From NCBI GenBank assembly GCA_903904685.1, contig CAIVDS010000043.1:1-60566 (forward strand): a stretch of DNA of 60,566 nucleotides, written 5' to 3'. The stretch's first letter is position 1. The number at the start of each line of letters is the position of its first letter. Origin of the DNA: an uncultured Verrucomicrobiota bacterium (GTDB lineage: Bacteria; Verrucomicrobiota; Verrucomicrobiia; Opitutales; Opitutaceae). Under the pieces are notes generated by a model. It made no database searches, had not been told where the DNA came from, and was given only the letters and a program-made list of their open reading frames with translations. Positions 54,117 through 60,566 of the stretch are shown one piece after another. The translations under genes and the position numbers were made by a program.

Positions 54117-55022
54117 ATGGCTATCGCACTTATTTTCTCCGGACAGGGCGCGCAAAAGGTCGGCATGGGCAAGTCGCTCTACGAAAACTCGGCGACTGCT
54201 CGCGCCCTCTACGACGAGGCCAATCGCGTCTTGGGCTGGGATCTCGCGAAAATCTGCTTTGAGGGGCCCGACGTCGAACTCACGCAAACCAAGGTTTGCC
54301 AGCCGGCGCTTTTTGTCCACGGGCTCGCATTGCACGCCATTTTGAAAGAACAGGGTAAACTCGGAGACGTTAAGTTCGCCCTTGGCCTGAGCCTTGGTGA
54401 AGTGACCGCCCTGACGGCGGCGGGCGTGTTTGATTTTGCCACCGGTCTCAAAGTCGTCGCCGAGCGCGGCCGTCTCATGCAGGTGGCCTGCGAGCAGACT
54501 GTCGGCGGCATGGCCGCTGTGATCGGCGAGGAGCGCGCCAAAGTCGCCGAGCTGTGTCGTGATTTCGATATCGAAACCGCCAATTTCAACGCACCGGGCC
54601 AGATCATCGTGTCGGGCGAAAAGACCAAGGTCGAAGCCGCCGTCGCCGCCGCGAAAGATCGCGGCATGAAGAAGGTCATCGCGCTGAACGTCGCCGGTGC
54701 CTACCACAGCCGCCTGATGGAACCGGCCCGCGCCGCGTTCGCCAATTTCCTTTCGGGAGTGGCGTTTGCGGCCCCGCAGCTTACGGTTTTCACCAATACC
54801 ACGGGTCAAGCGGTGAGCGATACCGCCGCCATCCGCGAGGCGTTGGTGAAACAGGTCGTTTCACCTGTTCTTTGGGAAGATTGCATGCGCGCCGCAGCGG
54901 CGGCGGGCGCGACCGGATTTTGGGAACTGGGAACCGGCGGCGTGCTGGCCGGCCTGGCCAAACGCACGGACAAGGCTTGGGTCGTAAAAAGCTTCGCGGA
55001 GTTTCCTGATTTAGTCGCTTGA
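54117..55022 (+). CDS. fabD: Malonyl-CoA:ACP transacylase
   Basis: Loads malonyl groups on acyl carrier protein for fatty acid synthesis. 301 aa with 'ALIFSGQGAQKVGMGKSLYE', the nucleophile serine in FALGLSLGEVTAL (Leu rather than the common His before Ser) and the catalytic histidine in NVAGAYHSRLMEPA. C-terminal 'WELGTGGVLAGL' is typical. Start at ATG 54117. Isolated from other fab genes here. Confidence 0.95.
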   Translation: MAIALIFSGQGAQKVGMGKSLYENSATARALYDEANRVLGWDLAKICFEGPDVELTQTKVCQPALFVHGLALHAILKEQGKLGDVKFALGLSLGEVTALTAAGVFDFATGLKVVAERGRLMQVACEQTVGGMAAVIGEERAKVAELCRDFDIETANFNAPGQIIVSGEKTKVEAAVAAAKDRGMKKVIALNVAGAYHSRLMEPARAAFANFLSGVAFAAPQLTVFTNTTGQAVSDTAAIREALVKQVVSPVLWEDCMRAAAAAGATGFWELGTGGVLAGLAKRTDKAWVVKSFAEFPDLVA

Positions 55023-55125
55023 AAGTGGCAGGGGTCGTCCGCACGATGACCCTTTAACACTTCTCAACCGCATCGCCGTCCCGCATTGGCGGGACTCCTC
55101 AAGCTCAGCAGTTCGCAAGCACAGC

Positions 55126-56919
55126 ATGGACGTCCTTCACACCCGTAATTTCTGCATCATCGCCCACGTCGACCACGGCAAAACCACGCTCTCAGACCGT
55201 CTCCTGGAATACACCAATACGGTCGCGCAACGCGTGCTCACCGAGCAGCATCTTGACGCGATGGACCTTGAGAAGGAGCGCGGCATCACCATCAAAAGCC
55301 ACCCGGTGACGATGCTCTACACCGCGAAGGACAAGCAGGTTTACCGGCTTAACCTCATGGACACGCCCGGCCACGTGGACTTTTCCTACGAGGTCTCCCG
55401 CTCGCTCGCCGCCTGTGAGGGCGCTCTCTTGCTCATCGACGCCGCCCAAGGCGTCGAGGCGCAGACCGTGGCCAACGCCCACCTCGCCTTCGGCCAGAAT
55501 CTCAAGGTCATCCCTGTTATCAACAAGATCGACCTGCCGAGCGCCAATCTCGAACTCTGCTCAAAACAGTTGGAGGATATTCTCACGATTTCCGCCGAGG
55601 AGGCTATTCTTGCCAGTGGCAAGTCCGGCATCGGCATCGAGGACATCCTGGAGGCCGTCGTCGCCCGGGTGCCGCCTCCGCGCTGGTCGGATTATCCCCA
55701 GACGCGCGCGCTCGTGTTCGACTCCCTCTATGATTCCTACCGCGGCGTGATCGCCTACATCCGCGTGTTTTCCGGTTCCATCAAGGCCGGTGACACGATG
55801 ATGCTGATGAGCAACGGGCAAAAATCCGAGGTCAAGGAAGTCGGCGTGTTCATGCCCAAGATGACCAAGTCCGCGCTGTTGGAACCCGGCTCCGTCGGCT
55901 ACATCGTCACCAACGTCAAAGACACCGCCGACATCAAGACGGGCGACACCATCACCATCGCCAGCAAGCCTGCCGAGGAGGCGCTGCCCGGCTACAAGGA
56001 AGTCCGCCCGATGGTTTTTTGCGGCCTGTATCCGCTTGAGAGCAACGACTACGAGAAGCTCAAGGCCGCCCTCGGCCGTCTGCGCCTCAACGACGCCGCT
56101 TTCCTTTACTCGTCCGAAAGCTCGCTCGCGCTTGGTTTCGGTTTTCGCTGCGGTTTCCTTGGACTGCTCCACATGGAGATCATCCAGGAACGCATTCGCC
56201 GTGAGCACGACGTCGATATCATCTCTACGTATCCGAGCGTCGTTTATCACGTGAAGCCGCATAGCAAGCCGGAGTTCGACGTTGATAATCCGGTGAATCT
56301 TCCCGACCCCGGCACCATCGAGTATATCAGCGAGCCGACGATCAAGGCCTCCATCCATATTCCCAACGATTCCATGGGCGATATCCTTGCCCTCGTCATG
56401 GAGAAACGCGGCTCGGTCGATCATACCGACACGCTCGATTCCACCCGTGTCATGCTCAGTTGCGTCCTCCCGCTCAACGAGATCCTCGTCGATTTCAACG
56501 ATCGGCTCAAGTCCGTCACCCATGGCTACGGCTCGATGGACTACGAACTCGGCGCCTACCAGATCTCCGACCTCGTGAAGATGGACATCATGATCAACGG
56601 CGACCCGGTGGACGCCTTCGCCAGCATCGTCCATCGCGACAAGGCCGAGGCCAAGGGCCGCGTCCTCTGCGAAAAACTCGCCCAAATCATCCCGCCCCAG
56701 ATGTTCAAGGTCGCCATCCAGGCCGCCATCGGCGGCAAGATCATCGCCCGCGACAACGTGAAGGAGATGCGCAAGGACGTCACCGCGAAGTGCTACGGCG
56801 GCGACATCTCCCGCAAGCGCAAGCTCCTCGACAAGCAGAAAGAGGGCAAAAAGAAGATGAAGATGATCGGCAAGGTGAACATCCCGCCGGACACGTTTAT
56901 CCAGATACTCAAAAACTAA
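55126..56919 (+). CDS. lepA: Elongation factor 4 (LepA GTPase)
   Basis: Translational GTPase that acts on stalled or post-translocation ribosomes. 597 aa: G1 AHVDHGKTTLSDRLLE, G2 RGITIKSHPV, G3 DTPGHVDF, G4 NKIDLPSA; domains II and III; the LepA-specific C-terminal domain (SRKRKLLDKQKEGKKKMKMIGKVNIPPDTFIQILK). Start at ATG 55126. Upstream of lepB, the classical pair. Confidence 0.97.
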   Translation: MDVLHTRNFCIIAHVDHGKTTLSDRLLEYTNTVAQRVLTEQHLDAMDLEKERGITIKSHPVTMLYTAKDKQVYRLNLMDTPGHVDFSYEVSRSLAACEGALLLIDAAQGVEAQTVANAHLAFGQNLKVIPVINKIDLPSANLELCSKQLEDILTISAEEAILASGKSGIGIEDILEAVVARVPPPRWSDYPQTRALVFDSLYDSYRGVIAYIRVFSGSIKAGDTMMLMSNGQKSEVKEVGVFMPKMTKSALLEPGSVGYIVTNVKDTADIKTGDTITIASKPAEEALPGYKEVRPMVFCGLYPLESNDYEKLKAALGRLRLNDAAFLYSSESSLALGFGFRCGFLGLLHMEIIQERIRREHDVDIISTYPSVVYHVKPHSKPEFDVDNPVNLPDPGTIEYISEPTIKASIHIPNDSMGDILALVMEKRGSVDHTDTLDSTRVMLSCVLPLNEILVDFNDRLKSVTHGYGSMDYELGAYQISDLVKMDIMINGDPVDAFASIVHRDKAEAKGRVLCEKLAQIIPPQMFKVAIQAAIGGKIIARDNVKEMRKDVTAKCYGGDISRKRKLLDKQKEGKKKMKMIGKVNIPPDTFIQILKN

Positions 56920-56928
56920 GGGGGGGGG

Positions 56929-56952
56929 CGTTGCCGCCGACGCGCCTTTTTC
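56929..56952 (+). terminator. Weak terminator between lepA and lepB
   Basis: GGGCGT, loop, ACGCGCC, then TTTTT directly after the lepA stop; the stem has a bulge, so readthrough into lepB is expected. Confidence 0.4.
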
Positions 56953-56987
56953 TTGTCCCGCCCACCTTCAATTAACACCCTCTTCCC

Positions 56988-58304
56988 GTGCTTTTCGGAC
57001 TCTTCGATTCAGTGGAAAAGAAAATGCGGGCCAACGCCGCCAACTGGCTGGAATTGTCCTCGAAGGTTTATCACTACCGGCGCGACCTGATGACCGACGC
57101 CGAGCGCGGCGCGCTCCAGCAGGCGACCGAGACCGTTCGCCGGCAACTCCGCGACAAAGCCGATTCGAGCAAGCTCAAGCTCGGCATCGAATCGCTTGAA
57201 GGCGTCCTGCGCCGCGTCGGCGGCACGCATTATCCGAAGTCGAGCTGGACGGAGAACGTGGAGTTTTTCCTCGTCGCCGCCATCGTTATCCTCGGCGTGC
57301 GCGCGTATTTCGTGCAGCCGTTCAAGATCCCGACGAATTCGATGTGGCCGAGCTACAACGGCATGACTTCCGAGGCGTTTCTCAAACCTGCGGACGAGCC
57401 AGGTCGCTTGCAGGAAGCCTTGCGCATGGTGACCGTCGGCGCATGGCCCTGCCGTTTGGATGCGCCTGCCGATGGAGAGGTGCTCATTCCGATCGGTGGC
57501 GCCGAGAGTCGGGGATACGTTCATTCCCGGATCGTGGCGGGCCGCTCATGGCTCGTCCTTCCGACGCAGGTGAGGAAATACACCCTGCTCGTGGACGACC
57601 AGCCGGTGAGCGTGCGCGTCCCGCTCGATTTCGATTTCGATTGGGCGGTCTATGATGCGTTTCTCACGGAGGGGAAGGCCTTCAACCCCGAAAACCTCGG
57701 TGCCGCGATCAGGCATAAGTTCGATTCGGGCGCGATTGTCACCCGTGACGTCGATGGCGAGCCCTTGAGGTGCATTCGCACCGGCAAATACGTGAAGACC
57801 GGCGAACGCGTTTTCTCGTTCGACAAATTGACCGGCGATCAGCTCTTCGTCGACCGGTTCAGTTACAACTTCGTGAAACCCACCGTGGGCGACGGCTTCG
57901 TTTTCCGCACCGGCAACATCCCTGTTCTGGGCGAGAGATACGGCGACCAGTATTACATCAAGCGTCTCGTCGGCACGCCGGGCGATGTGATGGAAGTCAG
58001 GGAGCCTGTGCTTTACCGCAACGGCCGGCCCATCTCCGGCTCCGCCGCTTTCGACCGGAATGCGCACAGGACGGGACACTACACCGGCTACTTCAACGGT
58101 CATCCGGACGACCGCTATCCCAACGCCCAGCTCTTCGCCGGTCAAAAGATCACCGTTCCGCCCGCCGGTTACCTCGCGATGGGGGATAACTCGGCCAACA
58201 GTCAGGACGGTCGCTATTGGGGCTTCGTGCCGGCCAAAGACGTCGTGGGCCGTCCGCTTGTCATCTATTATCCGTTTACCACGCGTTGGGGAGTTGCGCC
58301 GTAA
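56988..58304 (+). CDS. lepB: Signal peptidase I
   Basis: Membrane serine protease that removes Sec/Tat signal peptides. 438 aa, longer than usual. After an N-terminal cytoplasmic stretch, one transmembrane helix (NVEFFLVAAIVILGVRAYFV) precedes the serine motif QPFKIPTNSMWPS (near residue 117). The catalytic lysine is in QYYIKRLVGTPGDVMEV, and GYLAMGDNSANSQDGRYWGFVP is box E. About 190 residues separate the Ser and Lys boxes, an extended beta-rich insertion. Start at GTG 56988. Confidence 0.93.
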   Translation: MLFGLFDSVEKKMRANAANWLELSSKVYHYRRDLMTDAERGALQQATETVRRQLRDKADSSKLKLGIESLEGVLRRVGGTHYPKSSWTENVEFFLVAAIVILGVRAYFVQPFKIPTNSMWPSYNGMTSEAFLKPADEPGRLQEALRMVTVGAWPCRLDAPADGEVLIPIGGAESRGYVHSRIVAGRSWLVLPTQVRKYTLLVDDQPVSVRVPLDFDFDWAVYDAFLTEGKAFNPENLGAAIRHKFDSGAIVTRDVDGEPLRCIRTGKYVKTGERVFSFDKLTGDQLFVDRFSYNFVKPTVGDGFVFRTGNIPVLGERYGDQYYIKRLVGTPGDVMEVREPVLYRNGRPISGSAAFDRNAHRTGHYTGYFNGHPDDRYPNAQLFAGQKITVPPAGYLAMGDNSANSQDGRYWGFVPAKDVVGRPLVIYYPFTTRWGVAP

Positions 58305-58395
58305 GGTTTGATCGGGCGGGGCGTGAAAGCCTCCTGAAACGTTCCCAGGCGGAATCCGGGCGCATTGAGTCGGTGCCAGTGCGAGTCCGGTCTCT

Positions 58396-58542
58396 ATGAC
58401 TGATCAAACTCGCCGCGCCCCCTTTGGATTTTACTGCGAGCAGTTCCCGATGACGGTGTTCGACCTCAAGATGGACCGCATCCGGTTCATCGCGGGCAAC
58501 GCAGCGATCTGCGCGAAGCTGCGCACGGTGCTGGAGCTTTGA
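58396..58542 (+). CDS. Possible 48-aa protein or gene fragment
   Basis: ATG-initiated frame MTDQTRRAPFGFYCEQFPM ... CAKLRTVLEL between lepB and a minus-strand gene. No recognised family and no ribosome site; may be a remnant of a longer gene. Confidence 0.25.
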   Translation: MTDQTRRAPFGFYCEQFPMTVFDLKMDRIRFIAGNAAICAKLRTVLEL

Positions 58543-58564
58543 GCGGACCGCGCCGCCTTGGGTT

Positions 58565-58951
58565 TCATTTCGTATAAACGGGCTTTGAGCCGTTTGCGGA
58601 TAGGACGGTCATTCGACTGTCTTCACGAACGATGCAAACGATTCTGGATGGATTCAGCGGAAGCGTTTGGGGAATAAACAAGACCACTTGATCTTGCAAA
58701 AGACGGTCTCGGTATGTCCCGAAACAACCGGGTTGGTATTTTCTGAGATCGTCGATGGTTACGATTTTACCAAAGTCTTTTTCCCCATGGTCCGCTTCAT
58801 ATAACAGGCAAAGCGTTACAAGTTCGCGAGCAAACCGGAAGTTTTCGGGAACCCCGTCGCGATCCGTGCGATAGGGGCGAAATAAATAGTATGATCCAAC
58901 GGCGGCACCGATAAGAACAATGGGGAGAATCTTGAGGAATAATTTTTTCAT
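58565..58951 (-). CDS. Small signal-anchored protein of unknown function
   Basis: 128 aa with one N-terminal hydrophobic helix (MKKLFLKILPIVLIGAAVGSYYLF) and a soluble domain (ENFRFARELVTLCLLYEADHGEKDFGKIVTIDDLRKYQPGCFG ... ILS-like C-terminus ending SKPVYTK). No family known to me. Start at ATG 58949-58951, overlapping the upstream stop by 4 bases (ATGA). The sequence is AT-rich compared with flanking genes. Confidence 0.65.
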   Translation of the reverse strand: MKKLFLKILPIVLIGAAVGSYYLFRPYRTDRDGVPENFRFARELVTLCLLYEADHGEKDFGKIVTIDDLRKYQPGCFGTYRDRLLQDQVVLFIPQTLPLNPSRIVCIVREDSRMTVLSANGSKPVYTK

Positions 58952-59286
58952 TCTTTGCCGGACGGGGTTATCGAGCAACTCGCCCGCCCCCTTTGTCTTG
59001 CCAGTAGAAAGCCGCTTAAAACCAAATTTATCCCCGTGAATCCCAAGGCGGAATATATCAATAGACATCCAATGGTTTGATCAACTCCCCGGTCTTTATC
59101 TGCTGAAATTTGACGCAGGTAGGCTTTCCTGAGTTCGTCATTTCCTTCTTTTTCGAATATTGTTTTTTGGATTTGGGCGGTGGCGGCGTAGAAACCAATG
59201 TTTGATCGAGCGGCATGCAAATAGCGGAGACTGAACGCCATTGCGATCAGGGCGAAAAGTGAAGACAGCAGGATTGTGATTTTCAT
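58948..59286 (-). CDS. Small two-helix membrane protein of unknown function
   Basis: 112 aa: N-terminal helix MKITILLSSLFALIAMAFSLRYLH, a polar middle (IQKTIFEKEGNDELRKAYLRQISADKDRGVDQ), second helix TIGCLLIYSALGFTGINLVLSGFLL, basic tail ending TPSGKE. Coupled to the next gene. The bases around its stop (TCCGGCAAAGAATGA) are nearly repeated just before its own start (TCCGGCAAAGAAATGA), which suggests a local duplication. Confidence 0.6.
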   Translation of the reverse strand: MKITILLSSLFALIAMAFSLRYLHAARSNIGFYAATAQIQKTIFEKEGNDELRKAYLRQISADKDRGVDQTIGCLLIYSALGFTGINLVLSGFLLARQRGRASCSITPSGKE

Positions 59287-59316
59287 TTCTTTGCCGGACA
59301 GAGTTATTGGCATTAG

Positions 59317-59540
59317 CTACGCCTTTTCATTCCTGCTGGCAGGCTGCTTCTTCTTTGCATGGGTGGGCAATCTGTCGAGTCTTTGCTGCCAATCCAAAGG
59401 CTTCGGGATATTTCTTTTTCCGATTTTTATATACTCACTGAAAAGCTCGATAAAAAGAGCCGAATCGCCATCTCCCAAACACGGGACTATGCGCAGCCTG
59501 AAAGTGCGATAACCACGGCGAATAATAAGATCGGCTTCAT
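59317..59540 (-). pseudogene. Frameshifted small lipoprotein gene
   Basis: The frame from ATG 59538-59540 gives a textbook lipoprotein signal (MKPILLFAVVIALSGC) and then stops at TAG after Ala17. Reading on in another frame of the same strand gives a continuous hydrophilic sequence (IVPCLGDGDSALFIELF ... DWQQRLDRLPTHAKKK ...) to a TAG at 59317. Together they would make a lipoprotein of about 75 aa, so one or two bases were gained or lost near the Cys codon, or the sequence has an error there. Confidence 0.5.
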
Positions 59541-59736
59541 TTTGACCAACGATTTAATCAGACAGATATCCGGCGACGTTGGATGGAAATGGATTCACGT
59601 AAAGCCGCATCGCTTCCGGCGTGCGTGATGTTATCTCTCTTAATAGCCATGCTTGGGTTTCTGAATGAAGGGCGCCGCTGCGGCGCAGTTCAAGTTGCCA
59701 GTTCAAGTTCAAGGATCAGGAGCGGCGGAGAGGAAT

Positions 59737-59824
59737 CCGGCGGACGATAAAACGGGCACCGTGGCTGCGCAGTTTTCAAGTTGAAGGGCGCAGCCCAGAT
59801 TGCCCGGAGTTTATCGTCCACCGG
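59737..59824. other. 88-nt nested palindrome in the gene-free stretch 59541-59844
   Basis: Outer arms CCGGCGGACGATAAA (59737-59751) and TTTATCGTCCACCGG (59810-59824), 15 bp with one mismatch. Inside: GGGC/GCCC, then GGCTGCGC (59763-59770) with GCGCAGCC (59788-59795), then TTCAA/TTGAA at the centre. It begins 20 bases past the stop of the minus-strand gene at 59845, so it could be a terminator or a small palindromic element. Just upstream, GCGCCGCTGCGGCGC (near 59672-59686) is a second short palindrome, and AGTTCAAGTT occurs twice near 59688-59709. Confidence 0.7.
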
Positions 59825-59844
59825 GTCCTGTTCTTTTTACGGGG

Positions 59845-60566
59845 TTACTTCATGGGGTGGTCGGGGCGGAGTTTGAACTCGACGCGGATGCCGGCGTTGA
59901 GGGGATTGGTCGAGGGCCAGATCGCCTCCACGGCGTATTGGATATCCCGGCGCTTTTCGGAGACCTGCTTCACCTTGGCCACGCATTGCGCGTGGGTGGT
60001 GGTGGAGACGGCTTGGGCGCCGGACTGGGACGCCTGCGAATCGACGTAGGCTTTGCGGGCGGCCTGCATCTCGGTCACATCCGTGGGTTTCATGCCTTTG
60101 AGGGTGTCAACCCCGAGGCGATCGATGATGGCCTGCGAACTGGTTTCGAGGAGGGTGCGGGTGGTGGAGAACTTGAGGCCGATGTAATAGTTGTCGCGGC
60201 GGGGGTCGTCGGCCTTGGGGTAGGTGCGTTTGGCGCGGGTTTGGGTGGCGGAGATGAGTTTAAGGAGGGCGGCTTTGGCCTCTTCCTCGCCGATGGTGTC
60301 AACCTTCTTCTCGGTGCTTTTGCCGCCCGTGCTGCCGAGGAGTTTGGTGGCCTCTTCGGCGAGGGTCGCGAGTTCGGCGACGAGGGAGGCCTCGATGCCT
60401 TCGGCGGCGAGGGCGGCGGCGTATTCGATCTTGGCGGCGGCGGTGGCGACCGCGCCACCGAGGGTGACTTCGGCGGAGAGGGCCTGGTTGATGACGGAGC
60501 GAAGGCGTTTGGCCTTCTCCGAGTTGGGATCGTCGGGCGGGGGGGTGGGTGAGTTTAAGTCAGCCA
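59845..60566 (-). CDS. Hypothetical helical protein, start codon cut by one base at the window edge
   Basis: The frame runs from the window end: bases TG GCT GAC TTA AAC at 60566 downward, so the start is almost certainly [A/G]TG with its first base just outside. The product would be 240 aa (?ADLNSPTPPPDDPNSEKAKR ...). It is mostly helical and Ala/Glu/Lys-rich, with 'ISATQTRAKRTYPKADDPRRDNYYIGLKFSTTRTLLETSSQAIIDRL' in the middle and 'QYAVEAIWPSTNPLNAGIRVEFKLRPDHPMK' at the end. No family recognised and no signal peptide. Only the last 82 residues start with an internal ATG; the whole frame is the better gene model. Confidence 0.7.
   Translation of the reverse strand, partial: ADLNSPTPPPDDPNSEKAKRLRSVINQALSAEVTLGGAVATAAAKIEYAAALAAEGIEASLVAELATLAEEATKLLGSTGGKSTEKKVDTIGEEEAKAALLKLISATQTRAKRTYPKADDPRRDNYYIGLKFSTTRTLLETSSQAIIDRLGVDTLKGMKPTDVTEMQAARKAYVDSQASQSGAQAVSTTTHAQCVAKVKQVSEKRRDIQYAVEAIWPSTNPLNAGIRVEFKLRPDHPMK

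Noticed and set aside
54390-54410. GLSLGE instead of GHSLGE in FabD as evidence of inactivity
   Set aside because: The catalytic Ser and the distant His (YHSR) are kept, and I recall the Leu variant in plant and chlamydial homologues.

Overview
The window is a high-GC bacterial chromosome segment with densely packed, mostly housekeeping genes. The gene families (DUF5069 protein, PVC-type uroporphyrinogen-decarboxylase-like protein, secreted NHL/CBM9-like protein, sulfatase-like protein with an anaerobic sulfatase-maturating enzyme, clan-D alpha-galactosidase) and a complete-looking Gram-negative gene set suggest Verrucomicrobiota, most likely Opitutales/Opitutaceae. That placement is inference from gene content; there is no rRNA gene here.

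Layout. 1-8.9 kb: 5' part of purL, a DUF5069 protein, menD, kup, menB, two membrane or envelope proteins, rarD and yqeY. 8.95-9.7 kb: a gene-free stretch dominated by an indel-free 21-bp tandem array. 9.7-15.3 kb: a small membrane protein, a 1154-aa MmeI-like restriction-modification fusion, a DUF2167 membrane protein and a lipoprotein. 15.4-22 kb: a sulfatase-fold protein that has lost its catalytic residues, alr, tsaB, then tig-clpP-clpX. 22-29.4 kb: a lower-GC accessory block with a secreted beta-propeller/CBM9-like protein, anSME, a UroD-like protein and a secreted protein of unknown function. 29.5-36 kb: a carbohydrate block. An AraC regulator is divergent from an MDR dehydrogenase/Gfo-Idh pair, facing an opposed alpha-galactosidase, DUF998 and GH26-like operon. 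This looks like galactomannan or galactoside use.

36.4-45.9 kb is one long minus-strand run: pyrF, ispD, ispF, a peptide-transporter binding lipoprotein, a cupin, two permeases, a DUF721/DciA-like protein, rpsO and pnp. ispE and ptsI follow on the plus strand. 49-58.3 kb: tRNA-Lys, an ECF sigma/anti-sigma pair, dapA-dapB-ruvA, pilT, fabD and lepA-lepB. 58.4-59.8 kb is an AT-rich patch of small membrane/lipoprotein genes, one frameshifted, ending in an 88-nt nested palindrome. The window closes with a gene whose start codon is cut by one base.

Functionally the window links menaquinone synthesis (menD, menB), MEP-pathway isoprenoid synthesis (ispD, ispE, ispF), lysine/cell-wall precursors (dapA, dapB, alr), protein quality control (tig, clpP, clpX) and polysaccharide use. 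The strongest candidates for something undescribed are the 21-bp helically phased array after yqeY, the catalytically stripped sulfatase homologue, and a dapB that seems to need a CTG start.
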